The translations under genes were made by a program, and so were the position numbers. Shown here piece by piece: positions 14,114-26,232 of a DNA stretch of 64,000 nt. Source of the stretch: Crossaster papposus (Eukaryota > Echinodermata > Asteroidea > Velatida > Solasteridae). The notes beneath the pieces were generated by a model. It made no database searches and was not told the origin of the DNA. It worked only from the letters and a program-made list of their open reading frames with translations. Positions within the stretch are counted from its first letter, which is position 1. Every line of letters starts with the position of its first letter. The stretch spans positions 372,001-436,000 of the forward strand of contig JBAIAA010000593.1 of NCBI GenBank assembly GCA_037893245.1, read 5' to 3'.

Positions 14114-15021
14114 TTGTTACAATCCTTCAAATGCACGGCTCTGCACCACATATGCAGAAAATTGATAAACTGTAACGAACCTCTTTTGGTAAATAGGGTT
14201 ACAACTTGTGCAGCTGTCAGTCGGGCCACATACAGTCCAGAAATGTTTCCCGGGAAACAGAAAACAGAAAAGACAAAATTGCAGGGCCGCTTTGCTGACG
14301 ACATCAGCCATAGGGCACAGGCCGAGGCTTCTGCGTTGCTAAAAAAACATGGGGGGACCCACCCAAAATGACAAATATGGCTACAAAGGTAGCCAGTGCC
14401 ATTTGTCAATGCTACATGGGAGACCATAACCTTTGTAAGAAATGGTCACCAATATGTGATGGTGGGAAATACAAGTTTCCATACCTGCCAGTCTATGCCA
14501 GAGGGAAACTACAATTGTCAAAAAGGGATGCAGAAACTGTTGTCAAATTGCTGAGCAAAAGACTTGGACCAGAAGCTTTGGAAAAAACTAAATTCGGCAC
14601 CAGTACACAAAAAGCAGAATCAATGAACCATGCCTTCTCAGTAACCAATCCAAAGGGAACACTGACCTTTTCTAGAAATGGTTAAAGTAGGGATCGCAGC
14701 GCACTACACCTGGTGAATAACGGGCAGGCCAATTCGATAGTGAAAAAGTGCAAAGCAGCTGGTTGCCCAATAACGGTTCAGTCTCCGGCTGACAAAGCCC
14801 TCACTAAAATGGAGAAAATACAACAATTTCATACCCAACGTGCGAAAGGACAAGCTTACAAAAAAAGAAGGGCGCAGTGTAGATCACAGAGATTTCATTT
14901 GTATTATTCTGCACAAAATCTGTACAGAAAGGGTCAATTAGACCCAAAACTAAGTTACAGTTCCACAGTGACTGACTGGAAAAGTATTGAAAGTGAACAT
15001 AATTACTGCAAAAGGTTTTAA
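14114..15021 (+). pseudogene. Mutator-like transposase fragment, unit 9
   Basis: Same two breaks, in the unit at 13748-15464. It shares the silent change of unit 8. Private changes include CCAAACTGC at 13980 and a C inside the A-run near 15205. Confidence 0.75.
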
Positions 15022-15830
15022 AAATACTGATAGAAAACCTCATCTTCGAACACTACACCATGGCCTCCATTTTGTTGATGTTTACTTAATTGTACTACTC
15101 GTAGTAAAACCCTCAACCATTGGTTGTAAGTTTCACCCCAGATGTGCATGTTCACCTGTTTTTGCATTTGTTCAAATTCACAGCTCAGCCCAGACAACCT
15201 CAATACAAAAAAAACGTCAATCATTTTGTAAATAATGTTATACTTAGCTAAACTTCAATAATATGACTTAAAAGATTGTTTTTTCAATAAAAACCTGAAA
15301 ATCAGTGTTAAATATAGACACTATTTATCTATATTTGGTTTTATTTTCATTTTTACCTATGCTGAGAACAAAGGCGGCCATTTTTAAATGCCCCCGGGCG
15401 CCGCCATTTTTAAATGCCCCCGGGCGCTGCCATTTTTAAATGCCCCCGGGCGCCGCCATTTTGAGACTATAGGTTGCGCACATCCAAATAAAGTCCCATA
15501 GACAACAATGATAAATACCCCAACTTCAAAAAATTGGGGAAAATACTCACAACTCCCAAAGGTGACTAAACTATACACCAAAATTAAGCTTATTTCACCA
15601 TCTTTCATTTTCTTTTCAATTTGTGTGGGGTCATCTGATCACTTTTGGGTGATATTTCCCTCCGAGGGAGAACACCCCTAAAACTAGTTTTAAAGTCCAA
15701 TCTGCAGAGCGTCCATTTTGAAAAAATACCCTCTTGCTCAAGAGCCAAGTAGTGCCAATTCCATGGCCAGATTCATCCCAAATGCTCAGAATTAGAAGCT
15801 CACACTCCTGGACCGAGGTGGTATACTATA

Positions 15831-16738
15831 TTGTTACAATCCTTCAAATGCACGGCTCTGCACCACATATGCAGAAAACTGATAAACTGTAACGAACCTC
15901 TTTTGGTAAATAGGGTTACAACTTGTGCAGCTGTCAGTCGGGCCACATACAGTCCAGAAATGTTTCCCGGGAAACAGAAAACAGAAAAGACAAAATTGCA
16001 GGGCCGCTTTGCTGACGACATCAGCCATAGGGCACAGGCCGAGGCTTCTGCGTTGCTAAAAAAACATGGGGGGACCCACCCAAAATGACAAATATGGCTA
16101 CAAAGGTAGCCAGTGCCATTTGTCAATGCTACATGGGAGACCATAACCTTTGTAAGAAATGGTCACCAATATGTGATGGTGGGAAATACAAGTTTCCATA
16201 CCTGCCAGTCTATGCCAGAGGGAAACTACAATTGTCAAAAAGGGATGCAGAAACTGTTGTCAAATTGCTGAGCAAAAGACTTGGACCAGAAGCTTTGGAA
16301 AAAACTAAATTCGGCACCAGTACACAAAAAGCAGAATCAATGAACCATGCCTTCTCAGTAACCAATCCAAAGGGAACACTGACCTTTTCTAGAAATGGTT
16401 AAAGTAGGGATCGCAGCGCACTACACCTGGTGAATAACGGGCAGGCCAATTCGATAGTGAAAAAGTGCAAAGCAGCTGGTTGCCCAATAACGGTTCAGTC
16501 TCCGGCTGACAAAGCCCTCACTAAAATGGAGAAAATACAACAATTTCATACCCAACGTGCGAAAGGACAAGCTTACAAAAAAAGAAGGGCGCAGTGTAGA
16601 TCACAGAGATTTCATTTGTATTATTCTGCACAAAATCTGTACAGAAAGGGTCAATTAGACCCAAAACTAAGTTACAGTTCCACAGTGACTGACTGGAAAA
16701 GTATTGAAAGTGAACATAATTACTGCAAAAGGTTTTAA
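15831..16738 (+). pseudogene. Mutator-like transposase fragment, unit 10
   Basis: Same two breaks, in the unit at 15465-17181. The coding stretches match the consensus. Private changes lie outside: ATACTATATT near 15825, CTCCCAAAGG near 15555 and a C in the A-run near 16929. Confidence 0.75.
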
Positions 16739-17547
16739 AAATACTGATAGAAAACCTCATCTTCGAACACTACACCATGGCCTCCATTTTGTTGATGTTT
16801 ACTTAATTGTACTACTCGTAGTAAAACCCTCAACCATTGGTTGTAAGTTTCACCCCAGATGTGCATGTTCACCTGTTTTTGCATTTGTTCAAATTCACAG
16901 CTCAGCCCAGACAACCTCAATAAAAAAACAACGTCAATCATTTTGTAAATAATGTTATACTTAGCTAAACTTCAATAATATGACTTAAAAGATTGTTTTT
17001 TCAATAAAAACCTGAAAATCAGTGTTAAATATAGACACTATTTATCTATATTTGGTTTTATTTTCATTTTTACCTATGCTGAGAACAAAGGCGGCCATTT
17101 TTAAATGCCCCCGGGCGCCGCCATTTTTAAATGCCCCCGGGCGCTGCCATTTTTAAATGCCCCCGGGCGCCGCCATTTTGAGACTATAGGTTGCGCACAT
17201 CCAAATAAAGTCCCATAGACAACAATGATAAATACCCCAACTTCAAAAAATTGGGGGAAATACTCACAACTCCCCAAGGTGACTAAACTATACACCAAAA
17301 TTAAGCTTATTTCACCATCTTTCATTTTCTTTTCAATTTGTGTGGGGTCATCTGATCACTTTTGGGTGATATTTCCCTCCGAGGGAGAACACCCCTAAAA
17401 CTAGTTTTAAAGTCCAATCTGCAGAGCGTCCATTTTGAAAAAATACCCTCTTGCTCAAGAGCCAAGTAGTGCCAATTCCATGGCCAGATTCATCCCAAAT
17501 GCTCAGAATTAGAAGCTCACACTCCTGGACCGAGGTGGTATACTGTA

Positions 17548-18455
17548 TTGTTACAATCCTTCAAATGCACGGCTCTGCACCACATATGCAGAAAACTGAT
17601 AAACTGTAACGAACCTCTTTTGGTAAATAGGGTTACAACTTGTGCAGCTGTCAGTCGGGCCACATACAGTCCAGAAATGTTTCCCGGGAAACAGAAAACA
17701 GAAAAGACAAAATTGCAGGGCCGCTTTGCTGACGACATCAGCCATAGGGCACAGGCCGAGGCTTCTGCGTTGCTAAAAAAACATGGGGGGACCCACCCAA
17801 AATGACAAATATGGCTACAAAGGTAGCCAGTGCCATTTGTCAATGCTACATGGGAGACCATAACCTTTGTAAGAAATGGTCTCCAATATGTGATGGTGGG
17901 AAATACAAGTTTCCATACCTGCCAGTCTATGCCAGAGGGAAACTACAATTGTCAAAAAGGGATGCAGAAACTGTTGTCAAATTGCTGAGCAAAAGACTTG
18001 GACCAGAAGCTTTGGAAAAAACTAAATTCGGCACCAGTACACAAAAAGCAGAATCAATGAACCATGCCTTCTCAGTAACCAATCCAAAGGGAACACTGAC
18101 CTTTTCTAGAAATGGTTAAAGTAGGGATCGCAGCGCACTACACCTGGTGAATAACGGGCAGGCCAATTCGATAGTGAAAAAGTGCAAAGCAGCTGGTTGC
18201 CCAATAACGGTTCAGTCTCCGGCTGACAAAGCCCTCACTAAAATGGAGAAACTACAACAATTTCATACCCAACGTGCGAAAGGACAAGTTTACAAAAAAA
18301 GAAGGGCGCAGTGTAGATCACAGAGATTTCATTTGTATTATTCTGCACAAAATCTGTACAGAAAGGGTCAATTAGACCCAAAACTAAGTTACAGTTCCAC
18401 AGTGACTGACTGGAAAAGTATTGAAAGTGAACATAATTACTGCAAAAGGTTTTAA
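17548..18455 (+). pseudogene. Mutator-like transposase fragment, unit 11
   Basis: Same two breaks, in the unit at 17182-18898. Private changes are Ile to Leu in MEKIQQ and Ala to Val in KGQAYK. It shares GGTCTCC with units 7 and 12. Confidence 0.75.
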
Positions 18456-19264
18456 AAATACTGATAGAAAACCTCATCTTCGAACACTACACCATGGCCT
18501 CCATTTTGTTGATGTTTACTTAATTGTACTACTCGTAGTAAAACCCTCAATCATTGGTTGTAAGTTTCACCCCAGATGTGCATGTTCACCTGTTTTTGCA
18601 TTTGTTCAAATTCACAGCTCAGCCCAGACAACCTCAATAAAAAAAAAACGTCAATCATTTTGTAAATAATGTTATACTTAGCTAAACTTCAATAATATGA
18701 CTTAAAAGATTGTTTTTTCAATAAAAACCTGAAAATCAGTGTTAAATATAGACACTATTTATCTATATTTGGTTTTATTTTCATTTTTACCTATGCTGAG
18801 AACAAAGGCGGCCATTTTTAAATGCCCCCGGGCGCCGCCATTTTTAAATGCCCCCGGGCGCTGCCATTTTTAAATGCCCCCGGGCGCCGCCATTTTGAGA
18901 CTATAGGTTGCGCACATCCAAATAAAGTCCCATAGACAACAATGATAAATACTCCAACTTCAAAAAATTGGGGAAAATACTCACAACTCCCCAAGGTGAC
19001 TAAACTATACACCAAAATTAAGCTTATTTCACCATCTTTCATTTTCTTTTCAATTTGTGTGGGGTCATCTGATCACTTTTGGGTGATATTTCCCTCCGAG
19101 GGAGAACACCCCTAAAACTAGTTTTAAAGTCCAATCTGCAGAGCGTCCATTTTGAAAAAATACCCTCTTGCTCAAGAGCCAAGTAGTGCCAATTCCATGG
19201 CCAGATTCATCCCAAATGCTCAGAATTAGAAGCTCACACTCCTGGACCGAGGTGGTATACTGTA

Positions 19265-20172
19265 TTGTTACAATCCTTCAAATGCACGGCTCTGTACCAC
19301 ATATGCAGAAAACTGATAAACTGTAACGAACCTCTTTTGGTAAATAGGGTTACAACTTGTGCAGCTGTCAGTCGGGCCACATACAGTCCAGAAATGTTTC
19401 CCGGGAAACAGAAAACAGAAAAGACAAAATTGCAGGGCCGCTTTGCTGACGACATCAGCCATAGGGCACAGGCCGAGGCTTCTGCGTTGCTAAAAAAACA
19501 TGGGGGGACCCACCCAAAATGACAAATATGGCTACAAAGGTAGCCAGTGCCATTTGTCAATGCTACATGGGAGACCATAACCTTTGTAAGAAATGGTCTC
19601 CAATATGTGATGGTGGGAAATACAAGTTTCCATACCTGCCAGTCTATGCCAGAGGGAAACTACAATTGTCAAAAAGGGATGCAGAAACTGTTGTCAAATT
19701 GCTGAGCAAAAGACTTGGACCAGAAGCTTTGGAAAAAACTAAATTCGGCACCAGTACACAAAAAGCAGAATCAATGAACCATGCCTTCTCAGTAACCAAT
19801 CCAAAGGGAACACTGACCTTTTCTAGAAATGGTTAAAGTAGGGATCGCAGCGCACTACACCTGGTGAATAACGGGCAGGCCAATTCGATAGTGAAAAAGT
19901 GCAAAGCAGCTGGTTGCCCAATAACGGTTCAGTCTCCGGCTGACAAAGCCCTCACTAAAATGGAGAAAATACAACAATTTCATACCCAACGTGCAAAAGG
20001 ACAAGCTTACAAAAAAAGAAGGGCGCAGTGTAGATCACAGAGATTTCATTTGTATTATTCTGCACAAAATCTGTACAGAAAGGGTCAATTAGACCCAAAA
20101 CTAAGTTACAGTTCCACAGTGACTGACTGGAAAAGTATTGAAAGTGAACATAATTACTGCAAAAGGTTTTAA
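19265..20172 (+). pseudogene. Mutator-like transposase fragment, unit 12 (edge unit)
   Basis: Same two breaks, in the unit at 18899-20688. Private change of His to Tyr in ALHHIC. Its 3' non-coding part is unlike all others: a 140-base extra segment (20371-20510), a 14-base deletion near 20590 and a single 26-bp subrepeat. Confidence 0.75.
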
Positions 20173-20370
20173 AAATACTGATAGAAAACCTCATCTTCGA
20201 ACACTACACCATGGCCTCCATTTTGTTGATGTTTACTTAATTGTACTACTCGTAGTAAAACCCTCAACCATTGGTTGTAAGTTTCACCCCAGATGTGCAT
20301 GTTCACCTGTTTTTGCATTTGTTCAAATTCACAGCTCAGCCCAGACAACCTCAATAAAAAAAAAACGTCA

Positions 20371-20510
20371 AAGGATCCCAAATAAAAAATATTATCCTTA
20401 ATTACCAGTTTAAAAAAGAAAAAACATTGAGTGGGAGTAAAATAGAAAATCAAACACCATAAGAGGACAGAACTTAGGACACATGCCAACTGGGGTGAAG
20501 GGAAACAGTA
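20371..20510. other. 140-base segment present only in the edge unit
   Basis: The other units read AACGTCA directly followed by ATCATTTTG. Here 140 AT-rich bases lie between these two words. No terminal repeats or clear target duplication are seen. It is either an insertion into the edge unit or ancestral sequence lost from the amplified units. Confidence 0.8.
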
Positions 20511-20688
20511 ATCATTTTGTAAATAATGTTATACTTAGCTAAACTTCAATAATATGACTTAAAAGATTGTTTTTTCAATAAAAACCTGAAAAGACACTAT
20601 TTATCTATATTTGGTTTTATTTTCATTTTTACCTATGCTGAGAACAAAGGCGGCCATTTTTAAATGCCCCCGGGCGCCGCCATTTGGA

Positions 20689-20899
20689 GACTATAGGTTG
20701 CGCACATCCAAATAAAGTCCCATAGACAACAATGATAAATACCCCAACTTCATAAAATTGGGGAAAATACTCACAACTCTCCAAGGTGACTAAACTATAC
20801 ACCAAAATGAAGCTTATTTCACCATCTTTCATTTTCTTTTCAATTTGTGTGGGGTCATCTGATAACTTTTGGGTGATATTTCCCTCCAAAGGAGAACAC
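20689..20899 (+). repeat. Truncated thirteenth array unit
   Basis: The first 211 bases of a unit, more diverged than the rest (for example CATTTGGAGAC, CATAAAATTGGGG, CCCTCCAAAGG). It stops after GGAGAACAC, where the purine-rich satellite begins. Confidence 0.9.
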
Positions 20900-23800
20900 T
20901 GAAGGATAATTTCTAAGAAGATTTCAAAGAATTCCTGAGAAGAATTCCAAAGAAGAAAGAATAATGGAAAAATAATTGCGAAGGAGAATTGCCAAGAACA
21001 ATTGTGAAGGAGATTTGGGAATAAGAATTTTTAAGGAGAATTTTTCAAGGAGAATTTCAAAGGAAAATTTCGAAGATGAATTCCTTAGGAGAATTTCAAA
21101 GGAGAATTCCGGTGAATAATTTCTTAGGAGAATTCCTTAGGAGAATTCCAAAGGAGAATTCCAAATATTTACAGAGGATTCCAAAGAGGATTTTGAAAAA
21201 GAATTCCTAAGGGGAATTCCGAAGGGAAGAAGACTTCCGAAAGAGAATTCTGAAGAATTGCTAAGGAGAATTTTGAAGGAGAATTCTGAAGAAGAATTCC
21301 GAAAGAGAATTCCAAAGGATACCGAAGATAATTTTGATAAGGATTTCAAATAAGAAAATCAAAAATTATTTGAAGGAGAATCCTGAAGGAGAATTTCTAT
21401 GAAGATTTCAAAGAATTCCTGAGAAGAATTCCGAAGGAGAAAAAAGAATGGAAAAATAATTGCGAAGGAGAATTGCGAAGAACAATTGTGAAGGAGATTT
21501 GCGAATAAGAATTTTTAAGGAGAATTTTTTAAGGAGAATTTCAAAGGAGAATTCCGGAGGAGAATTACAGAGAAGAATTCCTTAGGAGAATTCTTTAGGA
21601 AAATTCCTTAGGAAAATTCAAAAGGAGAATTCCAAATATTTACCGAGGATTCCAAAGAGGATTTTGAAAAAGAATTACGAAGGAGAATTCCTAAGGGGAA
21701 TTCCGAAGGGGAATTCCGAAGGGAAGAAGATTTCCGAAAGAGAATTCTGAAGAATTCCAAAAGAGGATACAAAGAGGATACAAAGAGGATTTCGAAGGGG
21801 ATTTCGACGAAAAATTCTAAAGGAGAATTCCAAAGGGGAATTCCGAAGGAGAATTCCAAGGGAAATTCCGGGGGAATTTTGAAGAGGAATTTTGAAGGGG
21901 AATTCCAAAGGAGAATTCTAAAGAGAATTTCAAAGGAGAATTTCAAAGGAGAATTTCAAAGGAGAATTTCAGAGGAGAATTTCAGAGGAGATTGTGGAAT
22001 TTCGAAGGGTAATTTCCAAGGGGAATTTCTAAGGGGAATTTGACGGAGAATTCAAAAGGAGAATTCTGAAGAGAATTCTGAAGAGAATTTCGAAGGGGAA
22101 TTCCAAAGGAAAAATTCCAAAGGAGAAGTTGAAAGTTCTCCAAAGATTTCTGAAGAACATTTCCGAAGATTTTTAATAAGCACTTCGAGGAAGAATTCAA
22201 AAAAGAAGAATTGTGAAGGAGATTTGCGAATAAGAATTTTTAAGGAGAATTTTTTAAGGAGAATTTCAAAGGAGAATTCCGAAGATGAATTCCTTAGGAG
22301 AATTCCGACGGAGGATTCTAAAGAGGATTTTGATAAAGAATTACGAAGGAGAATTCCTAAGGGGAATTCCGATGGGGAATTCCGAAGGGAAGAAGACTTC
22401 CGAAAGAGAATTCTGAAGAATTGGTAAGGAGAATTTCTAAGGAGAATTCTGAGGAAGAATTCCGAAAGAGAATTCCAAAGGATACCGAAGATAATTTTGA
22501 TAAGGATTTCAAATAAGAAAATCAAAAATCAATCAAAAAAAATTATTGGAAGGAGAATTTCTAAGAAGATTTCAAAGAATTCCTGAGAAGAATTCCAAAG
22601 AAGAAAGAATAATGGAAAAATAATTGCGAAGGAGAATTGCGAAAAACAATTGTGAAGGAGATTTGCAAATACAAATGTTGAATTCCTTAGGAGAATTCCG
22701 ACAGAGGATTCTAAAGAGGATTTTGATAAAGAATTACGAAGGAGAATTCCTAAGGGGAATTCCGAAGGGGAATTCCGAAGGGAAGAAGACTTCCGAAGAA
22801 GAATTCTGAAGAATTGCTAAGGAGAATTTTGAAGGAGAATTCTGAAGAAGAATTCCGAAAGAGAATTCCAAAGGATACCGAAGATAATTTTGATAAGGAT
22901 TTAAAATAAGAAAATCAAAAATTATTTGAAGGAGAATTCTGAAGGAGAATTTTTATGAAGATTTCAAAGAATTCCTGAGAAGAATTCCGAAGAAGAAAGA
23001 AGAATGGAAAAATAATTGCGAAAGAGAATTCCAAATATTTACGGAGGATTCCAAAGAGGATTTTGAAAAAGAATTACGAAGGAGAATTCCTAAGAGGAAT
23101 TTAATAAGGGGAATTCCGAAGGGGAATTCCGAAGGGAAGAATACTTCCGAAAGAGAATTCTGAAGAATTCCGAAAGAGGATACAAAGAGGATTTTGAAGG
23201 GGATTTTGACGAAAAATTCAAAAGGAGAATTCCAAAGGGAAATTCCGAAGGGGAATTCCGAAGGGGAATTCCGAGGGAAATTTCGAAGGGGAATTCCAAA
23301 GGAGAATTCCAAAGGAAAATTCTGAAGAGAATCCTAAAGGAGAATTTTTGAAGGAGATTGGGGAATTTTGAAGGGTAATTTCCAAGCGGAAATACCAAGG
23401 GGAATTTTTAAGGGGAATTTGAAGGAGAATTCTGAAGAGAATTCTGAAGAGAATTCTGAAGAGAATTCCAAAGGTGAATTCCACGGGAAAATTCCTAAGG
23501 AGAAGTTAAAAGTTCTCAAAAGATTTCTGAAATAGATTTCCGAAGATTTTTAATAAGCATTTCGAAGAAGAATTCGAAAAACAATTCCAAACAATTATTC
23601 CGAAGGAGAATTCTGAAGGATAATTTCTAAAAAGATTTCAACAAATATTGGAAAAATATTTGCGAAGGAGAATTGTGAAGAACAATTGTAAAGGAGATTT
23701 TCGAATAATAATTTGTAAGGAGAATTTTTTAAGAAGAATTTCAAAGGAGAATTCCGGAGAAGAATTCCTAAGAAGAATTCCGAAGGAGAATTCCAAATAT

Positions 23801-24414
23801 TTACAGAGGATTCCAAAGAGGATTTTGAAAAAGAATTACGAAGGAGAATTCCTAAGGAAAATTCCTAAGGAGAATTCCTAAGGGGAATTCCAAAGGGAAG
23901 AAGACTTCCGAAAGAGAATTCTGAAGAATTCCGAAAGAGGATACAAAGAGGATTTTGAAGGAGAATTCCAAAGGGGAATTCCAAAGGAAAATTTCAAAGG
24001 GGAATTTCCAAGCGGAAATTTCAAGTGTAATTTCAAGGGGAAATTCCAAGGAGAAGTCTAAAGGAGAATTATGAAGAGAATTCCGAAGGAGAATTCCACA
24101 GGAGAAGTTAAAAGTTATCCAAAGATTTCTGAAGGAGATTTCCGAAGATTTTTAATAAGCATTTCGAAAAAGAAATCAAAAAACAATTCCAAAAAATTAT
24201 TCCGAAGGAGAATTTTGAAGGAGAATTTCTAAGAAGATTTTAAAGAATTCCTGAGAGGAATTCTGATAAAGAAAGAATATTTAAAAAAAAAAAGGAGAAT
24301 TGCGAAGAAAAATTTTGAAGGAGATTTGCGAAGGAGATTTGCGAAGTAGAATGTTTAAGTAGAATGTTTAAATAGAATGTTTAAGGAGAATTCCGAAGAA
24401 GAATTCCGAAGAAG
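20900..24414. repeat. Purine-rich GAAGGAGAATTCC satellite with higher-order repeats
   Basis: About 3.5 kb made almost entirely of degenerate 11-14-base words such as GAAGGAGAATTCC, AAAGAGGATTTTG and AAGGGGAATTCCG, with purines strongly biased to the plus strand. Longer blocks recur: the block around AATAATGGAAAAATAATTGCG starts near 20960, 21445, 22610 and 23000, with diverged forms near 23650. A block containing CCAAATATTTAC starts near 21150, 21630, 23030 and 23790. A block around TTTTTAATAAGCA lies near 22170, 23545 and 24145. Long minus-strand frames rich in Asn-Ser-Phe-Glu-Ile are by-products of the repeat and not genes. Confidence 0.95.
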
Positions 24415-24750
24415 AATTGATGTAGCTGTACTGAACATTATCCTAAGGGCCATCAGCGAGATCAAAGTGGCTGTTTAGTCCCTCCAAAGTGAAGTAGAGG
24501 CCAACAGGAAGATTCTGGAGAGGCTGTCTAAGTTTGAAGCTCTCCATGGATGACAACATTGACATACCGCTAGTGTCACAAGCTGGAGTAACCGCTCTGC
24601 TAAAGATTATTAAGGACAAGAAGACAAAAGCTGCACTGGTAAGCTCTCACAACATAAACGACTGCTTTTTTGTAATACTTTTTGTTTAGATTTTCTCAAA
24701 ACATTAGCCAAATTGGGTATACATGGAAACCTGAAAATCATAGCGAGGCA
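24415..24750 (+). pseudogene. Coiled-coil protein fragment (copy 1 of an inverted pair)
   Basis: The sequence reads VAVLNIILRAISEIKVAV, then a TAG, then SLQSEVEANRKILERLSKFE. A one-base shift follows, then IDIPLVSQAGVTALLKIIKD before CTGGTAAGC, which looks like a 5' splice site. A heptad-like segment followed by an IPL..LL..IKDK segment loosely recalls the C-terminal region of DUF4806-type proteins found with DNA transposons; that is a weak guess. The homologous copy is at 33466-33800 on the minus strand, and the two share the stop and the shift. Confidence 0.55.
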
Positions 24751-24955
24751 AAAAAAGGTGGCGTAAATAGTGTATGGGTGAATGACACTTGCAAAGTTAC
24801 AGTAGATTGATGAATTGTCGCTCACACAGGACCTATCATTTACCAGAAATATGAGGAACTGGAGCACAATATGAATATAACAAATTTCTCTTATATGAAA
24901 AAAATATTTAAATGGTCGTGCACTGTAGCCCTACTACTGGGGTTTAAGGTTTGCA

Positions 24956-24978
24956 CCCCCCCCCCCCCCCCCCCCCCC
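24956..24978. repeat. Poly-C tract (23)
   Basis: An uninterrupted run of 23 C. Between 24751 and 25795 I see nothing else that I can name. Confidence 0.95.
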
Positions 24979-25795
24979 ACCAAAAATGGGGCTAAACATT
25001 TGCTCACATTTCCTAAATATATTCTCAAATTGCCTTAGAATGCAGGCCGAAGCAATTTCGATTTAAACATTTTCCTAATTCAGTTATCATGCATTTATCT
25101 GCATACATAACATCAACTGTTGAAAACCTTTCTAAATAACGCACAACATTGGGCCAAATACATGTACATACATGTAACTAGTAATTGCTTTTCGTAGCCA
25201 TTTGCTTACATTTTTTAATACAAATAAGACATTTATAACAACAAAATCTTCTACTTTTACGCAAAAGGGCCCAATAAATAACAATAATATACAATATATT
25301 GCTTTTCCTAGGCTTTTTCTTACATTGTTATAATCCTTGGGAATCAAATGCTTCCCAATAAGCAATTACTTGTCGAGTTTCAAGTTCCCCAATAGGTAGC
25401 TTTAGCTCTTTCTTATCAGGCAAGATCGACCATTACTATCACGTCCCCTCGCTTTCATTTCCTTGCAACTTGTTTGGTACATGTAGTTGACACTTCTCTA
25501 CAATTACAGTCAAACACCTGTATATATTGGGACTTTACAGATTACCTTGTTATATAAAAGGTACCTTGTATTATCAGTATTAAAATGGAAAACTGGGAAA
25601 ACTTGTTTTCCTTATTGTAAATAGGATGTTGTATTAACAGTGCTCTTTAGGAGTCGACTGTACAAGTGAGGATACAAATACAAACAAGTGTCAATAAAAA
25701 ACTTTACGTTGATGCACGCCTATTAGCGCACATCTGGATGAATATTGTTCAGAAAATTTAAACATTTGCTAGGCAAGCTTAATAAAATTCTGTTA

Positions 25796-25854
25796 GTCAA
25801 AGCAAAAGGTTATTTTATGTATATATAATACACAAAATAACTTTTCGCTTTGAC
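25796..25854. repeat. Short palindromic element
   Basis: GTCAAAGCAAAAGGTTATTTT is answered by AAAATAACTTTTCGCTTTGAC around an AT-rich centre. It is a 59-base hairpin with two mismatches, probably a tiny MITE. Confidence 0.7.
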
Positions 25855-25858
25855 TATT

Positions 25859-26113
25859 ATGTGACCGTCCACGACGAAAGGGCTGTAAAGTAGGCATCTT
25901 GACGTTTTGAGATATTTAAAGAAATGAAATCTACAAGAAATAAGCTTTAAAATTAAGTATAACAAGACATAGTTGGTATTTATGGTTAGCTATAACAAAT
26001 AATGCTGAATATGAAAATTCTTTTTTTTTCTTTTTTTTTCTCACATATTTTAATGGTCCTTTTCTCAAAATAAGCTGGCGACTTTACAGCCCTTTTGTCG
26101 CGGATGGTCACAT
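25859..26113. mobile_element. MITE with ATGTGACCGTCC termini
   Basis: ATGTGACCGTCCACGACGAA at the left is answered by the complement at the right (TGTCGCGGATGGTCACAT), and AGGGCTGTAAAGT by ACTTTACAGCCCT. The interior is AT-rich with T-runs and no coding potential. A target duplication is not clear. Confidence 0.75.
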
Positions 26114-26232
26114 TACATGTATATGCTTTTAAGCAATTGCTTTTGCTTTTGCTTGATAAGCTTTTGCTCGGTGCTTCGAGCTTAAAAGCAATATTGCTAG
26201 TTTTTATGTATTTGATCTATTAGTTTAAACCT

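Larger units (their letters stand above)
1..20899 (+). repeat. Tandem array of ~1.7-kb units carrying a Mutator-like transposase fragment
   Basis: Twelve complete head-to-tail units are present, plus 30 bases of a preceding unit and a truncated thirteenth (20689-20899). Taking GACTATAGG as unit start, they begin at 31, 1748, 3441, 5132, 6877, 8622, 10339, 12057, 13748, 15465, 17182 and 18899. Lengths are 1717, 1693, 1691, 1745, 1745, 1717, 1718, 1691, 1717, 1717, 1717 and 1790. The length differences are explained almost entirely by a 26-bp GC-rich subrepeat at the unit end (3, 2, 2, 4, 4, 3, 3, 2, 3, 3, 3 and 1 copies). Units differ by only a few bases each, so the array is young or homogenised. 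The left edge lies outside the window. Confidence 0.97.

Noticed and set aside
366-19578. Minus-strand frames of 114, 103 and 85 codons repeated in each array unit
   Set aside because: They overlap the transposase-like frames or the 26-base subrepeats, show no family resemblance, and are explained by the plus-strand sequence.
21137-24049. Many minus-strand frames rich in Ser, Phe, Asn, Glu and Ile in the purine-rich satellite
   Set aside because: Their composition follows the repeated GAATTCC word; frames change with every indel.
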